Source: Leptotrichia sp. oral taxon 223
GTDB lineage: Bacteria > Fusobacteriota > Fusobacteriia > Fusobacteriales > Leptotrichiaceae
DNA length: 64,000 nt
NCBI RefSeq assembly: GCF_013394795.1
Contig: NZ_JABXYU010000001.1
Coordinates: forward strand, 310,001 to 374,000
Reading direction: 5' to 3'
Part shown: piece by piece, positions 34,209 to 44,160 of the stretch
How positions within the stretch are numbered: position 1 is the stretch's first letter
How the letters are laid out: every line of letters begins with the position of its first letter
Notes under the pieces: generated by a model
What the model was told of the DNA's origin: nothing
Databases searched by the model: none
What the model saw: the letters and a program-made list of their open reading frames with translations, nothing else
Translations under genes and position numbers: made by a program

Positions 34209-35123
34209 TTATTTTTTTATAATTTTTACAGTCCATTCCCCGCCATAGCTAATTTTATTTTTTTCAGCAAAATTATCCATATTTAATGCAAAAGAAATAT
34301 TATCAAGGCTGTTAAAATATACAAGCGGTTTCCCATCCGCAACATCTCCAAAGCTATTTACAAACGGGATATCTTTTTTATAAACAGATTTATTATTGTT
34401 AAAAATTTCAACAGTTAAAATGTCACCTTTTTTCAAATTAAGTGATTTTACTGTATCCCTGTTAATGTTAGTCCACACATTCCCATATTGCACATCAAGC
34501 ATTGGAATATTTCCAGAAACTGTTTTGCCGTTTATTGTTGCTTTTTGATACGGTATTTCCACAACTTTATTTGGTAATTTCTTACCTACCTGCTCAAATG
34601 TAATTTTTCCTGTCGCAAGTCTGGCCGCTGTGTAAACATATACATCTCTTCCATGAAAAGTATAGCTTTTTTCTGAATTTTTTCTTCTATTCACAGCTTC
34701 ATCAATTTCCCTGATTTCATCAATGCCAAGTCTTTCCGCAATCAATGTCAATGTCCCATTGTCAGGTGTTACAAAATAATGTCCAGATTTAGTTTTTAAA
34801 ACAACTGATTTTCTATCTGTTCCAACTCCTGGATCCACAACTGATACAAAAACCGTTCCGCTTGGCCAGTATTCCGCTGTCTGGTAAAGTCTGTAAGCTG
34901 CATCCCAGATGCTGTAAGCAGGAATTTCATGTGTCAAATCAAATACTTTAATATTATTATCCACGCCGAATGCCACTCCACGCATAGCCGATACAGCCCC
35001 GTCCTTTTCTCCAAAATCGGTTTGAAGAACTATTGCGCCATTAGTTTTAACATTCGCTGCAGTCACAATATTTAATGAAAATAAAAACAATACCAATAAC
35101 AATAATTTATTCAATTTTTTCAT
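34209..35123 (-). CDS. Exported SAM hydroxide adenosyltransferase (DUF62) protein
   Basis: A member of the fluorinase/chlorinase-related family that splits S-adenosylmethionine to adenosine and methionine using water. The Asp-Arg-His triad is seen as VVDPGVGTDRKSVV (Asp, Arg) and SYTFHGRDVYVY (His). ITLQTDFG-type start (GAIVLQTDFGEKDG), YFVTPDNGTLTLIAE and the C-terminal beta barrel with ISFALNMDNFAEKN are present. The 304-residue protein carries a clear signal peptide (LLLLVLFLFSLNIVTAA), which is unexpected as SAM is cytoplasmic. Confidence 0.88.
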   Translation of the reverse strand: MKKLNKLLLLVLFLFSLNIVTAANVKTNGAIVLQTDFGEKDGAVSAMRGVAFGVDNNIKVFDLTHEIPAYSIWDAAYRLYQTAEYWPSGTVFVSVVDPGVGTDRKSVVLKTKSGHYFVTPDNGTLTLIAERLGIDEIREIDEAVNRRKNSEKSYTFHGRDVYVYTAARLATGKITFEQVGKKLPNKVVEIPYQKATINGKTVSGNIPMLDVQYGNVWTNINRDTVKSLNLKKGDILTVEIFNNNKSVYKKDIPFVNSFGDVADGKPLVYFNSLDNISFALNMDNFAEKNKISYGGEWTVKIIKK

Positions 35124-35156
35124 AAAATCAACTTCCCTTCCATAAATTTATAATTA

Positions 35157-35211
35157 TAGTCAATCCATTTAAAAATTGGAGTAAAAATATATAAAAACAG
35201 CGGATTGACTA
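35157..35211. repeat. 55-bp element with 10-bp perfect inverted ends
   Basis: TAGTCAATCC (35157-35166) and GGATTGACTA (35202-35211) are perfect inverted repeats, each ending in TA, around 35 bp of AT-rich DNA. The layout resembles a very short TA-flanked MITE relic. No second copy is visible in the window. It lies in the upstream region of the SAM hydrolase gene. Confidence 0.45.
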
Positions 35212-35215
35212 AATA

Positions 35216-35252
35216 CAGCCTAGCCTTCTGCTCTCGTTTTAAGCTAGGACTG
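35216..35252. repeat. G+C-richer hairpin next to the 55-bp element
   Basis: CAGCCTAGC (35216-35224) pairs with GCTAGGACTG (35243-35252), one bulged base, with an 18-nt loop. The 70 bp here are clearly richer in G and C than the surroundings. It could be part of a repeat or of a leader RNA. Confidence 0.4.
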
Positions 35253-35321
35253 CTTCATAGCAACACTGCCTTAAAGCTAAATTCAAAAATTAAAAATTTT
35301 TGTCCATTAACAAAAAATAAT

Positions 35322-35921
35322 TTAGTTTGTTTTTCTCAAGTTATTTCTTAACACTTTTAAATTATTCTTTGCATGCTCATCTCCAAGCGCTGCAGCCTTC
35401 AAAAACCATTTTTCAGCTTCCTTAAAATTCCCTTCATTTCCAAAAATCATTCCTAGATGGTTCATTGCATTGATGTCGTCTTTCCAGGCCATTTGCAAAT
35501 ATATATCTCTTTCCTTTCCTGTCTGGTTAGTTGAATTGTAGAATGTCAAGAGATTTTCCTTCGCACCTTCACAGTTCTTTTCAATTGCCTTTACGTAATA
35601 TTTCTCAGCTTCCTCATTTTTCCCGTTCTGCTCATACAAAATTGCCAGATTATTTAAAGCGTCGTAATCTTTATTTTCAACTGCAATCAAATAATATTTT
35701 TCAGCATTCTCAAAATCATGCTGGCTGGCATAAAGATAGCCCAGATTATTTGCAAACTCATAATCTCCTGCCTCAATAGCCTTCAAAAACCACTTTTTTG
35801 CATTTTCATTTTCATAATTATTCTGAAAAATAAGTCCAATCTCATTCATGGCCTTCGTATCCCCAGACTGTATCCTTTTCATATACTCATCAAATAATTT
35901 TTCCATTCCGTTTTTCTTCAT
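35322..35921 (-). CDS. Sel1/TPR repeat protein (cytoplasmic)
   Basis: A 199-residue protein without a signal peptide, made almost wholly of 34-36-residue Sel1/TPR-like repeats: AMNEIGLIFQNNYENENAKKW, EFANNLGYLYASQHDFENAEK, ALNNLAILYEQNGKNEEAEK and AMNHLGMIFGNEGNFKEAEKW. Such repeats bind other proteins. AAGGATGG lies upstream of the ATG at 35921. It follows rph on the same strand with a 41-bp gap and may be part of the glyA-rph transcript. Partner unknown. Confidence 0.8.
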   Translation of the reverse strand: MKKNGMEKLFDEYMKRIQSGDTKAMNEIGLIFQNNYENENAKKWFLKAIEAGDYEFANNLGYLYASQHDFENAEKYYLIAVENKDYDALNNLAILYEQNGKNEEAEKYYVKAIEKNCEGAKENLLTFYNSTNQTGKERDIYLQMAWKDDINAMNHLGMIFGNEGNFKEAEKWFLKAAALGDEHAKNNLKVLRNNLRKTN

Positions 35922-35962
35922 CTATTTTTTCACCATCCTTTCCTAAAACATTTTTTATATTT

Positions 35963-36658
35963 TTATAAGCTAAACAGTTTATCAAAGGCTTTCTTTGACA
36001 ACTCTATAAATTTTAACAGTTCCGCATGAGTAAAAGTTGCTTCTTCTCCTGTTCCTTGCAGCTCGATAAACTCGCCTTTGTCATTCATTACAATATTCAT
36101 ATCCACATCCGCTTTTGAATCCTCTTCGTATTCCAAATCAAGCAAAAGCTCATTTCTGACTTTTCCTACGCTTATTGCTGCCACTTTTGATTTTATCGGC
36201 ATTTCTTTTAATTTCCCTTCGTCTATCAATTTTTCAATTGCCAGTTCCAAAGCCAAATATGCTCCTGTAATTGAAGCTGTTCTTGTTCCGCCGTCCGCCT
36301 GAATTACATCGCAGTCAATCATTATTGTTCTTTCTCCAAGTTTTTCCAAGTCTGCTGCTGCTCTTAACGCCCTTCCGATTAAACGCTGGATTTCCATTGT
36401 TCTTCCAGAAAGCTTTCCCTTTACTGATTCCCTCTGAACACGTGCATTTGTAGCTCTTGGAAGCATGCTGTATTCTGCTGTTATCCATCCTGAGCCTGTT
36501 CCTTTCAGCCATCTTGGTATTTTTTCCTCAACTGTTGCGTTGCAGATGACTTTTGTGTTGCCAAATTCAATTAGGACTGAACCTTCTGGATGGATAATGT
36601 AATTTTTTGTTACTTTTACTTCTCTCATTTCATCGTTTTTTCTATTATTTTTTCTCAC
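35963..36658 (-). CDS. rph: Ribonuclease PH
   Basis: Phosphate-dependent 3' exonuclease that trims tRNA ends. The protein opens with the [15 protein letters not shown] block, then [60 protein letters not shown] and GTGEEATF. I place the start at the GTG at 36658: AGGAGG lies 4 bp before it and RNase PH proteins start at this point. A longer frame from an ATG at 36682 directly abuts the glyA stop and would put the ribosome site inside the gene. Co-transcribed with glyA. Confidence 0.94.
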   Translation of the reverse strand: MRKNNRKNDEMREVKVTKNYIIHPEGSVLIEFGNTKVICNATVEEKIPRWLKGTGSGWITAEYSMLPRATNARVQRESVKGKLSGRTMEIQRLIGRALRAAADLEKLGERTIMIDCDVIQADGGTRTASITGAYLALELAIEKLIDEGKLKEMPIKSKVAAISVGKVRNELLLDLEYEEDSKADVDMNIVMNDKGEFIELQGTGEEATFTHAELLKFIELSKKAFDKLFSL

Positions 36659-36682
36659 ATTTCCTCCTAATTTATTTTCCAT

Positions 36683-37927
36683 TTATTTATTTTTATAAAG
36701 GGGAAATTTTTCTGTTAATTTTAAAACTTGCTCTTTTACCTGGGAAATTTTTTCACTGTCATTTATATTTCCTAAAACAGTCAATATAAATTGTGCTACC
36801 TGTCTTGTTTCTTCTTCCTTAAATCCACGAGCTGTTATTGCAGGTGTTCCCAATCTTATTCCACTTGTAACAAATGGTTTTTCAGGATCATTTGGAATAG
36901 CGTTTTTATTACAAGTTATTCCAGCCTCTTCCAGTTTTGCTTCGGCTACTTTCCCTGTAACTCCCATCGGACGTAAATCTACCAGCATTAAATGGTTGTC
37001 GGTACCTCCGCTTACAATCCTGAGTCCGCCTCTCGTCAATTCTTCAGCCATAACCTTTGCGTTTTTTGCCACCTGCTCCTGATATTTTTTGAATTCTGGG
37101 CTAAGCGCTTCTTTAAATGCAACGGCTTTTGCAGCAATTATATGAACCAGTGGTCCACCTTGTATTCCTGGAAATACTGTCTTATCAATTTTTTTTGCAA
37201 TTTCTTCGTTATTTGTCAAGATTATTCCGCCACGAGGCCCTCTTAGTGTCTTATGCGTCGTTGAAGTTACTACATCCGCATATTCTATTGGATTTGGATG
37301 AAGTCCAGCTGCCACAAGTCCAGCAATATGAGCCATATCCACCATTAAATACGCCCCAATTTCATCAGCAATTTCTCTGAATTTTTTAAAGTCTATTATT
37401 CTTGAATAGGCACTTGCTCCTGCAACTATCATTTTAGGTTTTTCTCTTAATGCAATTTCTCTGACTGCTTCGTAGTCAATCAATTCTGTTTCAGGATTTA
37501 AGCCATATTCCAGCCCAATATAATTTTTTCCGGAAAAGTTTATTTTGTAGCCATGTGTCAAATGCCCACCTGCGCTAAGGCTCATTCCCAAAATTTTATC
37601 TCCAGCTTCAAGAAGCGCCACATAAACTCCCATATTTGCCTGAGATCCAGAATGTGGCTGCACATTTGCATATTTTGCCCCAAATATTTTTTTCAGCCTT
37701 TCGATAGCAAGATTTTCCACAACGTCAGCATTTACACATCCGCCGTAATATCTTTTCCCTGGATACCCTTCTGCATATTTATTTGTAAATACAGAACCAG
37801 CCGCTTCCATCACAGCCTTTGAAACAAAGTTTTCAGAAGCAATCAGCTCAATTCCTTCCTCTTGTCTTTTTTCCTCTTCCACAATCGCATTGTACACTTC
37901 TAAATCCACATCTTTTATATAGCTCAT
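36683..37927 (-). CDS. glyA: Serine hydroxymethyltransferase
   Basis: Interconverts serine and glycine with tetrahydrofolate, using pyridoxal phosphate. The 414 residues match the family. Visible are [32 protein letters not shown], the cofactor lysine in [30 protein letters not shown] and [24 protein letters not shown] lies upstream of the ATG. It is followed without a gap by rph. Confidence 0.97.
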   Translation of the reverse strand: MSYIKDVDLEVYNAIVEEEKRQEEGIELIASENFVSKAVMEAAGSVFTNKYAEGYPGKRYYGGCVNADVVENLAIERLKKIFGAKYANVQPHSGSQANMGVYVALLEAGDKILGMSLSAGGHLTHGYKINFSGKNYIGLEYGLNPETELIDYEAVREIALREKPKMIVAGASAYSRIIDFKKFREIADEIGAYLMVDMAHIAGLVAAGLHPNPIEYADVVTSTTHKTLRGPRGGIILTNNEEIAKKIDKTVFPGIQGGPLVHIIAAKAVAFKEALSPEFKKYQEQVAKNAKVMAEELTRGGLRIVSGGTDNHLMLVDLRPMGVTGKVAEAKLEEAGITCNKNAIPNDPEKPFVTSGIRLGTPAITARGFKEEETRQVAQFILTVLGNINDSEKISQVKEQVLKLTEKFPLYKNK

Positions 37928-37977
37928 CCTCGTCCTCCTACATCTAACTAAACAATTTTTTTATTGTTCAAATATTT

Positions 37978-38958
37978 CTATTTTATAATTTGGATTTTTC
38001 TGTAATTATAGTAAAGTGCCTTCACTAAATCATATTCAAATGGCGAATTTAAATCCCCGTATCTCATACTGAGCATAGAACGTGCATTCAACCCTGTTAC
38101 AGCTGGCCTTGTAAATCCATAAACCGTCTTATCAAAAACTCCTGTATCAAAAAACAGCTTTTTCTCAGCCACACCTCTTGCCGCACTTTCTGTTGCTGTA
38201 TCTATCCCTGTTCCAATCGCATCTCTTATGCTGCTTGGTCCAAACATTGGCAATACTAAATAAGAGCCTGGCTTAACTCCATAATGCCCTAAAGTATCCC
38301 CCATTGTTTCAGGATCTCTTTTCATTCCGATATTTTTAGCAACATCCGCCACTCCCAATAGTCCTGCTGTTGAATTTACAACAAATCTTCCAAGTGCATT
38401 TGCGGCTTTTCCAGGTTTTAGCTGCAACAGTGAATTTACAAATGTCGGTATTTCGCTAAAATTATTATAAAAATTTGAAATACCTTTTCTTATTGGCTTT
38501 GGAACAACTGCTGCATAGACACGTGAAACTGGATAAAGCACTTTTCTGTCAAGCTGTGTATTAAAGGCGTACATTCTTCTGTTAAATGGCTCCAGTGAAT
38601 CATTTATTCCAGTTAACTGAAACACTTGGCTTGATACAATGTAATCTTCGTCCAGTTCTTCCAAGTTTTCTGCCAATATTCCATAATTGTTCTGTTCAAA
38701 AGCAATATATTTATTTTTATCAGGCTTATTCTTCTTTGTCTTTATATTCGTCTGTGAAACTAATTCAATACTCTTATCAGGCGTTTCCGCTGTCTTGCCA
38801 TTAACAAATTCTACAAAGAGATCATCATTGACTTCTTTTTCGTTTTCTTCCATAAACATTACAGTGTCTTCATTTCTAATTTCCATCATTTTAGCTTGTC
38901 CAGCTGTTGCAGCAATTAACATTGCTCCAAATATTAATAATTTATTTTTTCCTGCCAT
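37978..38958 (-). CDS. mlaA: MlaA (VacJ)-like protein without a lipobox
   Basis: MlaA removes misplaced phospholipids from the outer leaflet of the outer membrane. The family core starts near residue 118 with NDSLEPFNRRMYAFN and continues with KPIRKGISNFYNNFSEIPTF, GRFVVNSTAGLLGVADVA, DTLGHYGVKPGSYLVLPMFG and a late FEYDLVKALYYNY. The protein is 326 long with a charged extension of about 95 residues after the signal peptide. The signal peptide (LIAATAGQAKMM) has no lipobox Cys, while classic MlaA is a lipoprotein. It begins 2 bp after the hydrolase stop. Confidence 0.88.
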   Translation of the reverse strand: MAGKNKLLIFGAMLIAATAGQAKMMEIRNEDTVMFMEENEKEVNDDLFVEFVNGKTAETPDKSIELVSQTNIKTKKNKPDKNKYIAFEQNNYGILAENLEELDEDYIVSSQVFQLTGINDSLEPFNRRMYAFNTQLDRKVLYPVSRVYAAVVPKPIRKGISNFYNNFSEIPTFVNSLLQLKPGKAANALGRFVVNSTAGLLGVADVAKNIGMKRDPETMGDTLGHYGVKPGSYLVLPMFGPSSIRDAIGTGIDTATESAARGVAEKKLFFDTGVFDKTVYGFTRPAVTGLNARSMLSMRYGDLNSPFEYDLVKALYYNYRKIQIIK

Positions 38959-38960
38959 TT

Positions 38961-40262
38961 TTAGTTTTCCTCCAATTTATCTACCATCAAGTTTGCCACA
39001 TCCTTATGCCATAAAACTCCAGTATGTCCGCCAAATGGTATTAAAATTCTATTTGAAAATGTATTTTTTATATAGTCCAAATCTTTCTCTTCAAGCAAAA
39101 CGTCATCTGTTGATGTTATAAATATAATATTTTTATTATTTCTGTCTATAAAATCCTGACTATTTTTCAAATCAAATTCATTTATAAATTTATTCAAGTC
39201 AAGATTAGGATTTTTATTTTTCTTTAAATACGGATATAAAATTTCCTTTGCATATTCGTCAAATGAAACTGACAATCCTTCTCTAAATTCTTTTGAAACT
39301 GAATCAAAACGTTTGTACGATTTTTTATCCGAAAGTCTTCCAGTCGCATTTCTCCCGCTGAACACTTCTCCAGCAAACGTCATATTGGCTGAATAAAATC
39401 TAAATAACAGCCCTGTCAGCACTTCAAAATCCTTTTCTCCAAGTCCCAATTTTCCCAATGAAGTAGTAAGATTAGAAAATTCGATGTCCTTTATTTTTAT
39501 TGTGTCGTCATACATAAGTCTGCTAAATATTGTATCCATATATTTTTCCAGGCTTCTGGCATCATAAATTCCATTTTTTACTAAAAAGCCATCTAATTTC
39601 CGTGTCGCAGTTAAAATACTGATTGGCGAATTTAGCAGCAATGACTTATCAATTCCAATCCTTCGGTTATTTTTTTCGTCCAGCTCATGAAGCAAAAGCG
39701 ATTGAAAGCCGCCTAGACTGTAACCGCCAATATAAGTTTTATCAATTTTCATTCCATCGGCCTTTTCTTTTGAAATAGCCTGACTTATCAAAGAATACAG
39801 CTGTGTAGTTTCATCTTTTATATACCCTGCATATGCATTTTTACTTTGACTTACAATATACGGCATTGTTGTTGGGGAACTGAATGCAATTACGTTGTAA
39901 CCTCTGTCATAAAATACATTTGCCAGATAAAGCGACATTCCACTGTTATAAAGCGAACCTGTCCCCGAAATTATAATCATAAGCGGCGCCTTTTTCCCCT
40001 TCTGAGTCCATACGCCATACTCATAATCCTTCCATTGACGCAGTATTTCAGGAATCTTCTTTGTTGTCGTAAATTTTCTAACTTTTGGCCCTTTTGCATT
40101 TTTAAATTTGTACTGCTGATCGGCAGGCGTCCCAAGAACCGTTGCCGCTATTGCGCTATCCTTATACGGATAATCACTTGCTATTTGTGAAACATCCACT
40201 TCGGCAAAACCTGTAACCGTTAGCAAAAACATTGTTATTAGCCCTAATAATTTTTTTAACAT
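38961..40262 (-). CDS. Exported alpha/beta hydrolase, partner of MlaA-like gene
   Basis: A 433-residue protein with a signal peptide (LLGLITMFLLTVTGFA). It has an alpha/beta-hydrolase core: the oxyanion segment LMIIISGTGSLYNSG, the nucleophile elbow IGGYSLGGFQSLLL (Ser), the acid STDDVLLEEKD (Asp) and the final His in FGGHTGVLWH. It is thus a probable lipase or esterase of the envelope. The mlaA-like gene starts 2 bp after its stop, so the two are almost surely co-translated and may act together on outer-membrane phospholipid (inference). Confidence 0.8.
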   Translation of the reverse strand: MLKKLLGLITMFLLTVTGFAEVDVSQIASDYPYKDSAIAATVLGTPADQQYKFKNAKGPKVRKFTTTKKIPEILRQWKDYEYGVWTQKGKKAPLMIIISGTGSLYNSGMSLYLANVFYDRGYNVIAFSSPTTMPYIVSQSKNAYAGYIKDETTQLYSLISQAISKEKADGMKIDKTYIGGYSLGGFQSLLLHELDEKNNRRIGIDKSLLLNSPISILTATRKLDGFLVKNGIYDARSLEKYMDTIFSRLMYDDTIKIKDIEFSNLTTSLGKLGLGEKDFEVLTGLLFRFYSANMTFAGEVFSGRNATGRLSDKKSYKRFDSVSKEFREGLSVSFDEYAKEILYPYLKKNKNPNLDLNKFINEFDLKNSQDFIDRNNKNIIFITSTDDVLLEEKDLDYIKNTFSNRILIPFGGHTGVLWHKDVANLMVDKLEEN

Positions 40263-40505
40263 CTTCCCAATTATGTGAAAAACCTTTTACACATATCTCC
40301 TTTCTCTCTTTAAATCACTTTCTTTTACACTCAAACCACTTTAGTCTCAAACTTAGATTCTAATATTTAAGTAAAATTCTAAGTTCAGTTTTAAATGATT
40401 TTACTATATTACAATTTTTAACTATATTTTATCAAAAATATTAAAATATTTCCAGTAAAAATGTTTATTAAAATAAATAAAAAATAGAATTTTATAATTT
40501 AACAG

Positions 40506-43500
40506 CTAAACATCCACCGAAACAATTTTTGTTTCCCCAATTTCCTTATTCATTGTAACCCCGTAAAGCCTGTGAGAACCTTTCATGGTTTCCTTGTTAT
40601 GAGTTATCAGGATAAACTGCGACTTATCAATAAACTGGTGAAGCAGCTCTACAATTTTTTTTGTATTTTTTTCATCCAGCGCCGCCTCAATTTCATCAAA
40701 GAATGTAAACGGACTTGGCTTGAACATAAAGATTGCCATTATAAACGATACTGCAAGCATTGACTTTTCTCCGCCTGAAAGAAGAAGCAGCGTCTGTTCT
40801 GGCTTATTTTTATATTTTACACTCAGTTCCAGGCCTGTCGTAAGCAGGTTTTCAGGATCCGTCATTTTAATTATTCCTTTTGCTCCATTCAAAATTGTTT
40901 CGCACATATACTGGAAGTTTTTATTTATTTGTTCATAAGCCACAAAAAATTTGGTTGTAACTTCCTCTTCAATTTCCCGAATGAATCCAAGCAGCGCCTC
41001 TCTGCTTTCCAGCAAATCCTTTTTCTGTGCCGTAATATTCTGATACCGCTCATTTTCATGCTCAAATTCCTCAATTGAAGCAAGATTTACAGCTCCAATG
41101 CCGGTACGGCTTCTCTCATTTGCCGCCAATTTTCTTTTTGTCGCCATAAGCTCATCTTCATCAGCAATTTCAAAATATTCCTCATTTTCCAGAATTTCTT
41201 CACTTTCCAGCTCCTTAAATTCAGCCATCTGGAACTCCAGTTCACTTTCATTTCGTGTAATTTTCTCAATAATATTTTCATAATCATTTTTATATTTTAA
41301 CACATGTACTTCAATATCTTTAATTTCTCTGATAAATCTTCGCTCTTTTTCCTCAATCTCGTGAATATTTTTTTCAATTTTCTGAATTTCACCTAAAATA
41401 TTTTTATTTAATTTCTCATTTTTTTCAATTTCATCCCTTTTTTCAGAAATTTTTACAGAAAATTCATTTCCCAGCATTTCCCTTTTCTTTTCAAATTCAG
41501 CCAGTTCCACCTTTTCACTCAACAGTTTTTTATAATCAGACTCAATTTCTGCAAAACGATTTTTATTGTTATCTGTCCTAACCTTCAAAATTTCATAATC
41601 TCTGTCGGCAGCATTCAATTTCTGAATAAATTCATCAATATTTTCAAAATTTTTCAAATCTTGATTCAAATTTTCAATTTTAAGATTATTTTCTTCAATG
41701 TTTTTTTCAATATTTTGAATTAATTCCAGATTTTCCTTTATTTTAGTTTCCTTTTCCAAAATAAATTTCTCATTTTCAGAAATTTCATAGTTCAAAGTAT
41801 TGATTTCCCGCTGTTTTCGACTAAATTTAATATTAAAATCATCGTAGTTTTCATTAAACACCTGATATTCATTTTTAAAATTCTCAAATAATTTTTCCGC
41901 TTCTGTCCTTTCTGTCTCAACTTTTTCAGCTTCCAAAACTATTTCCGATAATTTATTCTCAAATTTCTCAAAGTTCTTTTTATTTTTTTCAATTTCACCT
42001 TCCAGATGTTTCAATTCCTTTTTTCGCTCCAGAATTTCATCCTTCCCTTTAAATGAATGTCCACCAGTCATTCTCCCACGGGAAGTAATAATATCCCCCT
42101 CAAGTGTAACAATCCTGTCATTAAACCCCTTTTTCAAAAGCTGCGTCCCAACTTCCAGATTTTCAACAACAACTGAATTTCCATACACAAACTGAATAAC
42201 TTTTTCTATATTTTTATTTGCAAATTTTTTATCAATTTTCACAATATTTCTTGCAAAATCAATAATTCCATTTTTTCCTTTTGTGCTTGAAATTACATTT
42301 TGAATTTCCTCTTCTGACATTTTATTTTTAAAGTCATTTTGCTGCAAAATACCATCAATTGTAGGCAAGAAATCATTCATTTTAGAAACACGAATATTTT
42401 CAACTGGTAAAAACGAAGCTCGTCCCAACTTTCTTTCCTTCAGGATTCCAATACACTTTTTTCCAATTTCACTGTCTTTTACGACAATATCCTGAAACAT
42501 TCCACCGGATAAAGTCTGTATCGCTTCCTCAAATCCCGCTGGAACATCAATCAAATTAACAAAAGCACCAATTACTCCATCAATTTTTTCATTCAGAATA
42601 TGCTTTATGCTTCGATTAAAAGTTTCATTTTTCTCAATAGCATCCGAAATCGCCTTTTGTTTAACTTCAAAATTCTGAAGTTTGTAGCTAATCTCATTTT
42701 TCTGTTTATTAATTCCAGAATATTCCTTTCTCAGTTCCTCTGTTTTTTCATTGAGTTTCTGAATTTTCAGCTCCTTTTCAAGTTTCTGCTTCTCATTTTC
42801 TGATTTTTGTATTTCAAAAGTCTGTTTTTCTTCATTTATTTTGTTAAACTCTGCTTCTACAATACTTTTCTCAGCGATACGCCTTTTATTTTCAGTTTTT
42901 GCCGCCAAAACCCTTTTTCCCAGATCCTCATTTTCCCCAGCGACTTTTATTTTATCCACTTCAAAATTAGAGTTCTTTTGTGTCCGTTCTCTCAGTTCAA
43001 GCGTGATTTTATCACTTTTCTGCTTCAATTCTCCAACTTTTGCTTCCCACTCAGCCTTTTCCTTTTCTTTTTCAATCAAATCCTTTGTTATAAGCTCAAG
43101 CTCATTTCTAGACTTATTTAAAATCTCTTCTTTGTCAGCAATATCCTTTTCCAAAATATCTTTTCTCTTAGCTTTTTCATTGGCTTCCGTTTCCAAATTG
43201 GAATTTTGATTCACTAGCTTTGAATACTCGTCTTTTAAAGTTTCCAAATTTTTAAAGTTTTCGCTATTTTCATTTTTTTGACTTTCCAGATTTTTGTACA
43301 ATTCTTCCCGAATTTCATTAGTTCTTTGGAGTTCCACCTGTTTTTCTGAAAAATTCTTTTCACTTTTTTCTAATTCTTCCTGTATTTCCTGACTTTTTTC
43401 CTCATACTCATACTTTAGCGAACTTTTTTCATTGACATTGTATTCCAGTACCATAAACCTTTGAACATCAATCTTTTTTGTATATTCCTTAAACAGCCTG

Positions 43501-44135
43501 GCCTTAGCCTGTTCATCCTTCAAATAATCAACCCGTAGTTTCAAGTCTTTTTCCACATAATCAATTTTTTCAATTTCATTTTTCAAATCCTGCAACTTTT
43601 TCTCAGAATCTTCTTTTTCAATTTTAGCCCTTTTAACTCCAGCCGCCTCTTCAATAATCTCCTTTAACTCCTTTGGAGAAGAGCCAATAATTCTCTCTAC
43701 ACGCCCTTGCCCAATTATCGAGTACGCCTGCTTTCCAATCCCAGTATCCATAAAAAGATTATGAATGTCTTTAAGCCTAGATTTCTTGTTATTTATAAGA
43801 TACTCATTTTCCCCAGTCTTAAAAATTCTTCGAGTAATCTTAACCTCTGAAAAATCAACATCTAGATATCTATTCCCGTTATCAATAATAAGACTGACTT
43901 CCGCCATAGACTTTGGCTTCTTATTCTTTCCGCCGGAAAAAATAATATCCGAACTCTCTTTTGCCCGTATGTTCTTATAACTCTGCTCTCCCAAAACCCA
44001 CAAAATCGCATCCAGAATATTACTCTTTCCACTCCCGTTAGGCCCAACAATCGAAGTAATCCCATTATCAAACTCCACAACAGTTCTATTCGCAAACGAC
44101 TTAAATCCCGTCAACTCCAATGCTTTTAAGTACAT
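40506..44135 (-). CDS. smc: Chromosome segregation protein SMC
   Basis: A 1209-residue condensin ATPase that compacts and separates chromosomes. Walker A is at the N-terminus (VGPNGSGKSNILDAI). Long coiled coils lie on either side of a hinge at about 520-650 (DGVIGAFVNLIDVPAGFE...GGMFQDIVV). At the C-terminus are the signature LLLLSGGEKSMLAV and Walker B FTFFDEIEAALDEKN. AGGAG lies before the ATG. Neither ftsY nor scp genes are adjacent; the sugar-phosphate transferase gene lies 25 bp upstream. Confidence 0.97.
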   Translation of the reverse strand: MYLKALELTGFKSFANRTVVEFDNGITSIVGPNGSGKSNILDAILWVLGEQSYKNIRAKESSDIIFSGGKNKKPKSMAEVSLIIDNGNRYLDVDFSEVKITRRIFKTGENEYLINNKKSRLKDIHNLFMDTGIGKQAYSIIGQGRVERIIGSSPKELKEIIEEAAGVKRAKIEKEDSEKKLQDLKNEIEKIDYVEKDLKLRVDYLKDEQAKARLFKEYTKKIDVQRFMVLEYNVNEKSSLKYEYEEKSQEIQEELEKSEKNFSEKQVELQRTNEIREELYKNLESQKNENSENFKNLETLKDEYSKLVNQNSNLETEANEKAKRKDILEKDIADKEEILNKSRNELELITKDLIEKEKEKAEWEAKVGELKQKSDKITLELRERTQKNSNFEVDKIKVAGENEDLGKRVLAAKTENKRRIAEKSIVEAEFNKINEEKQTFEIQKSENEKQKLEKELKIQKLNEKTEELRKEYSGINKQKNEISYKLQNFEVKQKAISDAIEKNETFNRSIKHILNEKIDGVIGAFVNLIDVPAGFEEAIQTLSGGMFQDIVVKDSEIGKKCIGILKERKLGRASFLPVENIRVSKMNDFLPTIDGILQQNDFKNKMSEEEIQNVISSTKGKNGIIDFARNIVKIDKKFANKNIEKVIQFVYGNSVVVENLEVGTQLLKKGFNDRIVTLEGDIITSRGRMTGGHSFKGKDEILERKKELKHLEGEIEKNKKNFEKFENKLSEIVLEAEKVETERTEAEKLFENFKNEYQVFNENYDDFNIKFSRKQREINTLNYEISENEKFILEKETKIKENLELIQNIEKNIEENNLKIENLNQDLKNFENIDEFIQKLNAADRDYEILKVRTDNNKNRFAEIESDYKKLLSEKVELAEFEKKREMLGNEFSVKISEKRDEIEKNEKLNKNILGEIQKIEKNIHEIEEKERRFIREIKDIEVHVLKYKNDYENIIEKITRNESELEFQMAEFKELESEEILENEEYFEIADEDELMATKRKLAANERSRTGIGAVNLASIEEFEHENERYQNITAQKKDLLESREALLGFIREIEEEVTTKFFVAYEQINKNFQYMCETILNGAKGIIKMTDPENLLTTGLELSVKYKNKPEQTLLLLSGGEKSMLAVSFIMAIFMFKPSPFTFFDEIEAALDEKNTKKIVELLHQFIDKSQFILITHNKETMKGSHRLYGVTMNKEIGETKIVSVDV

Positions 44136-44160
44136 CTTTTTCTCCTATTTTGATTTTCTC

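Noticed and set aside
35124-35321. Possible SAM riboswitch in front of the SAM hydrolase gene
   Set aside because: No kink-turn or core pattern of a known SAM riboswitch is visible. The structure there looks like repeat hairpins.
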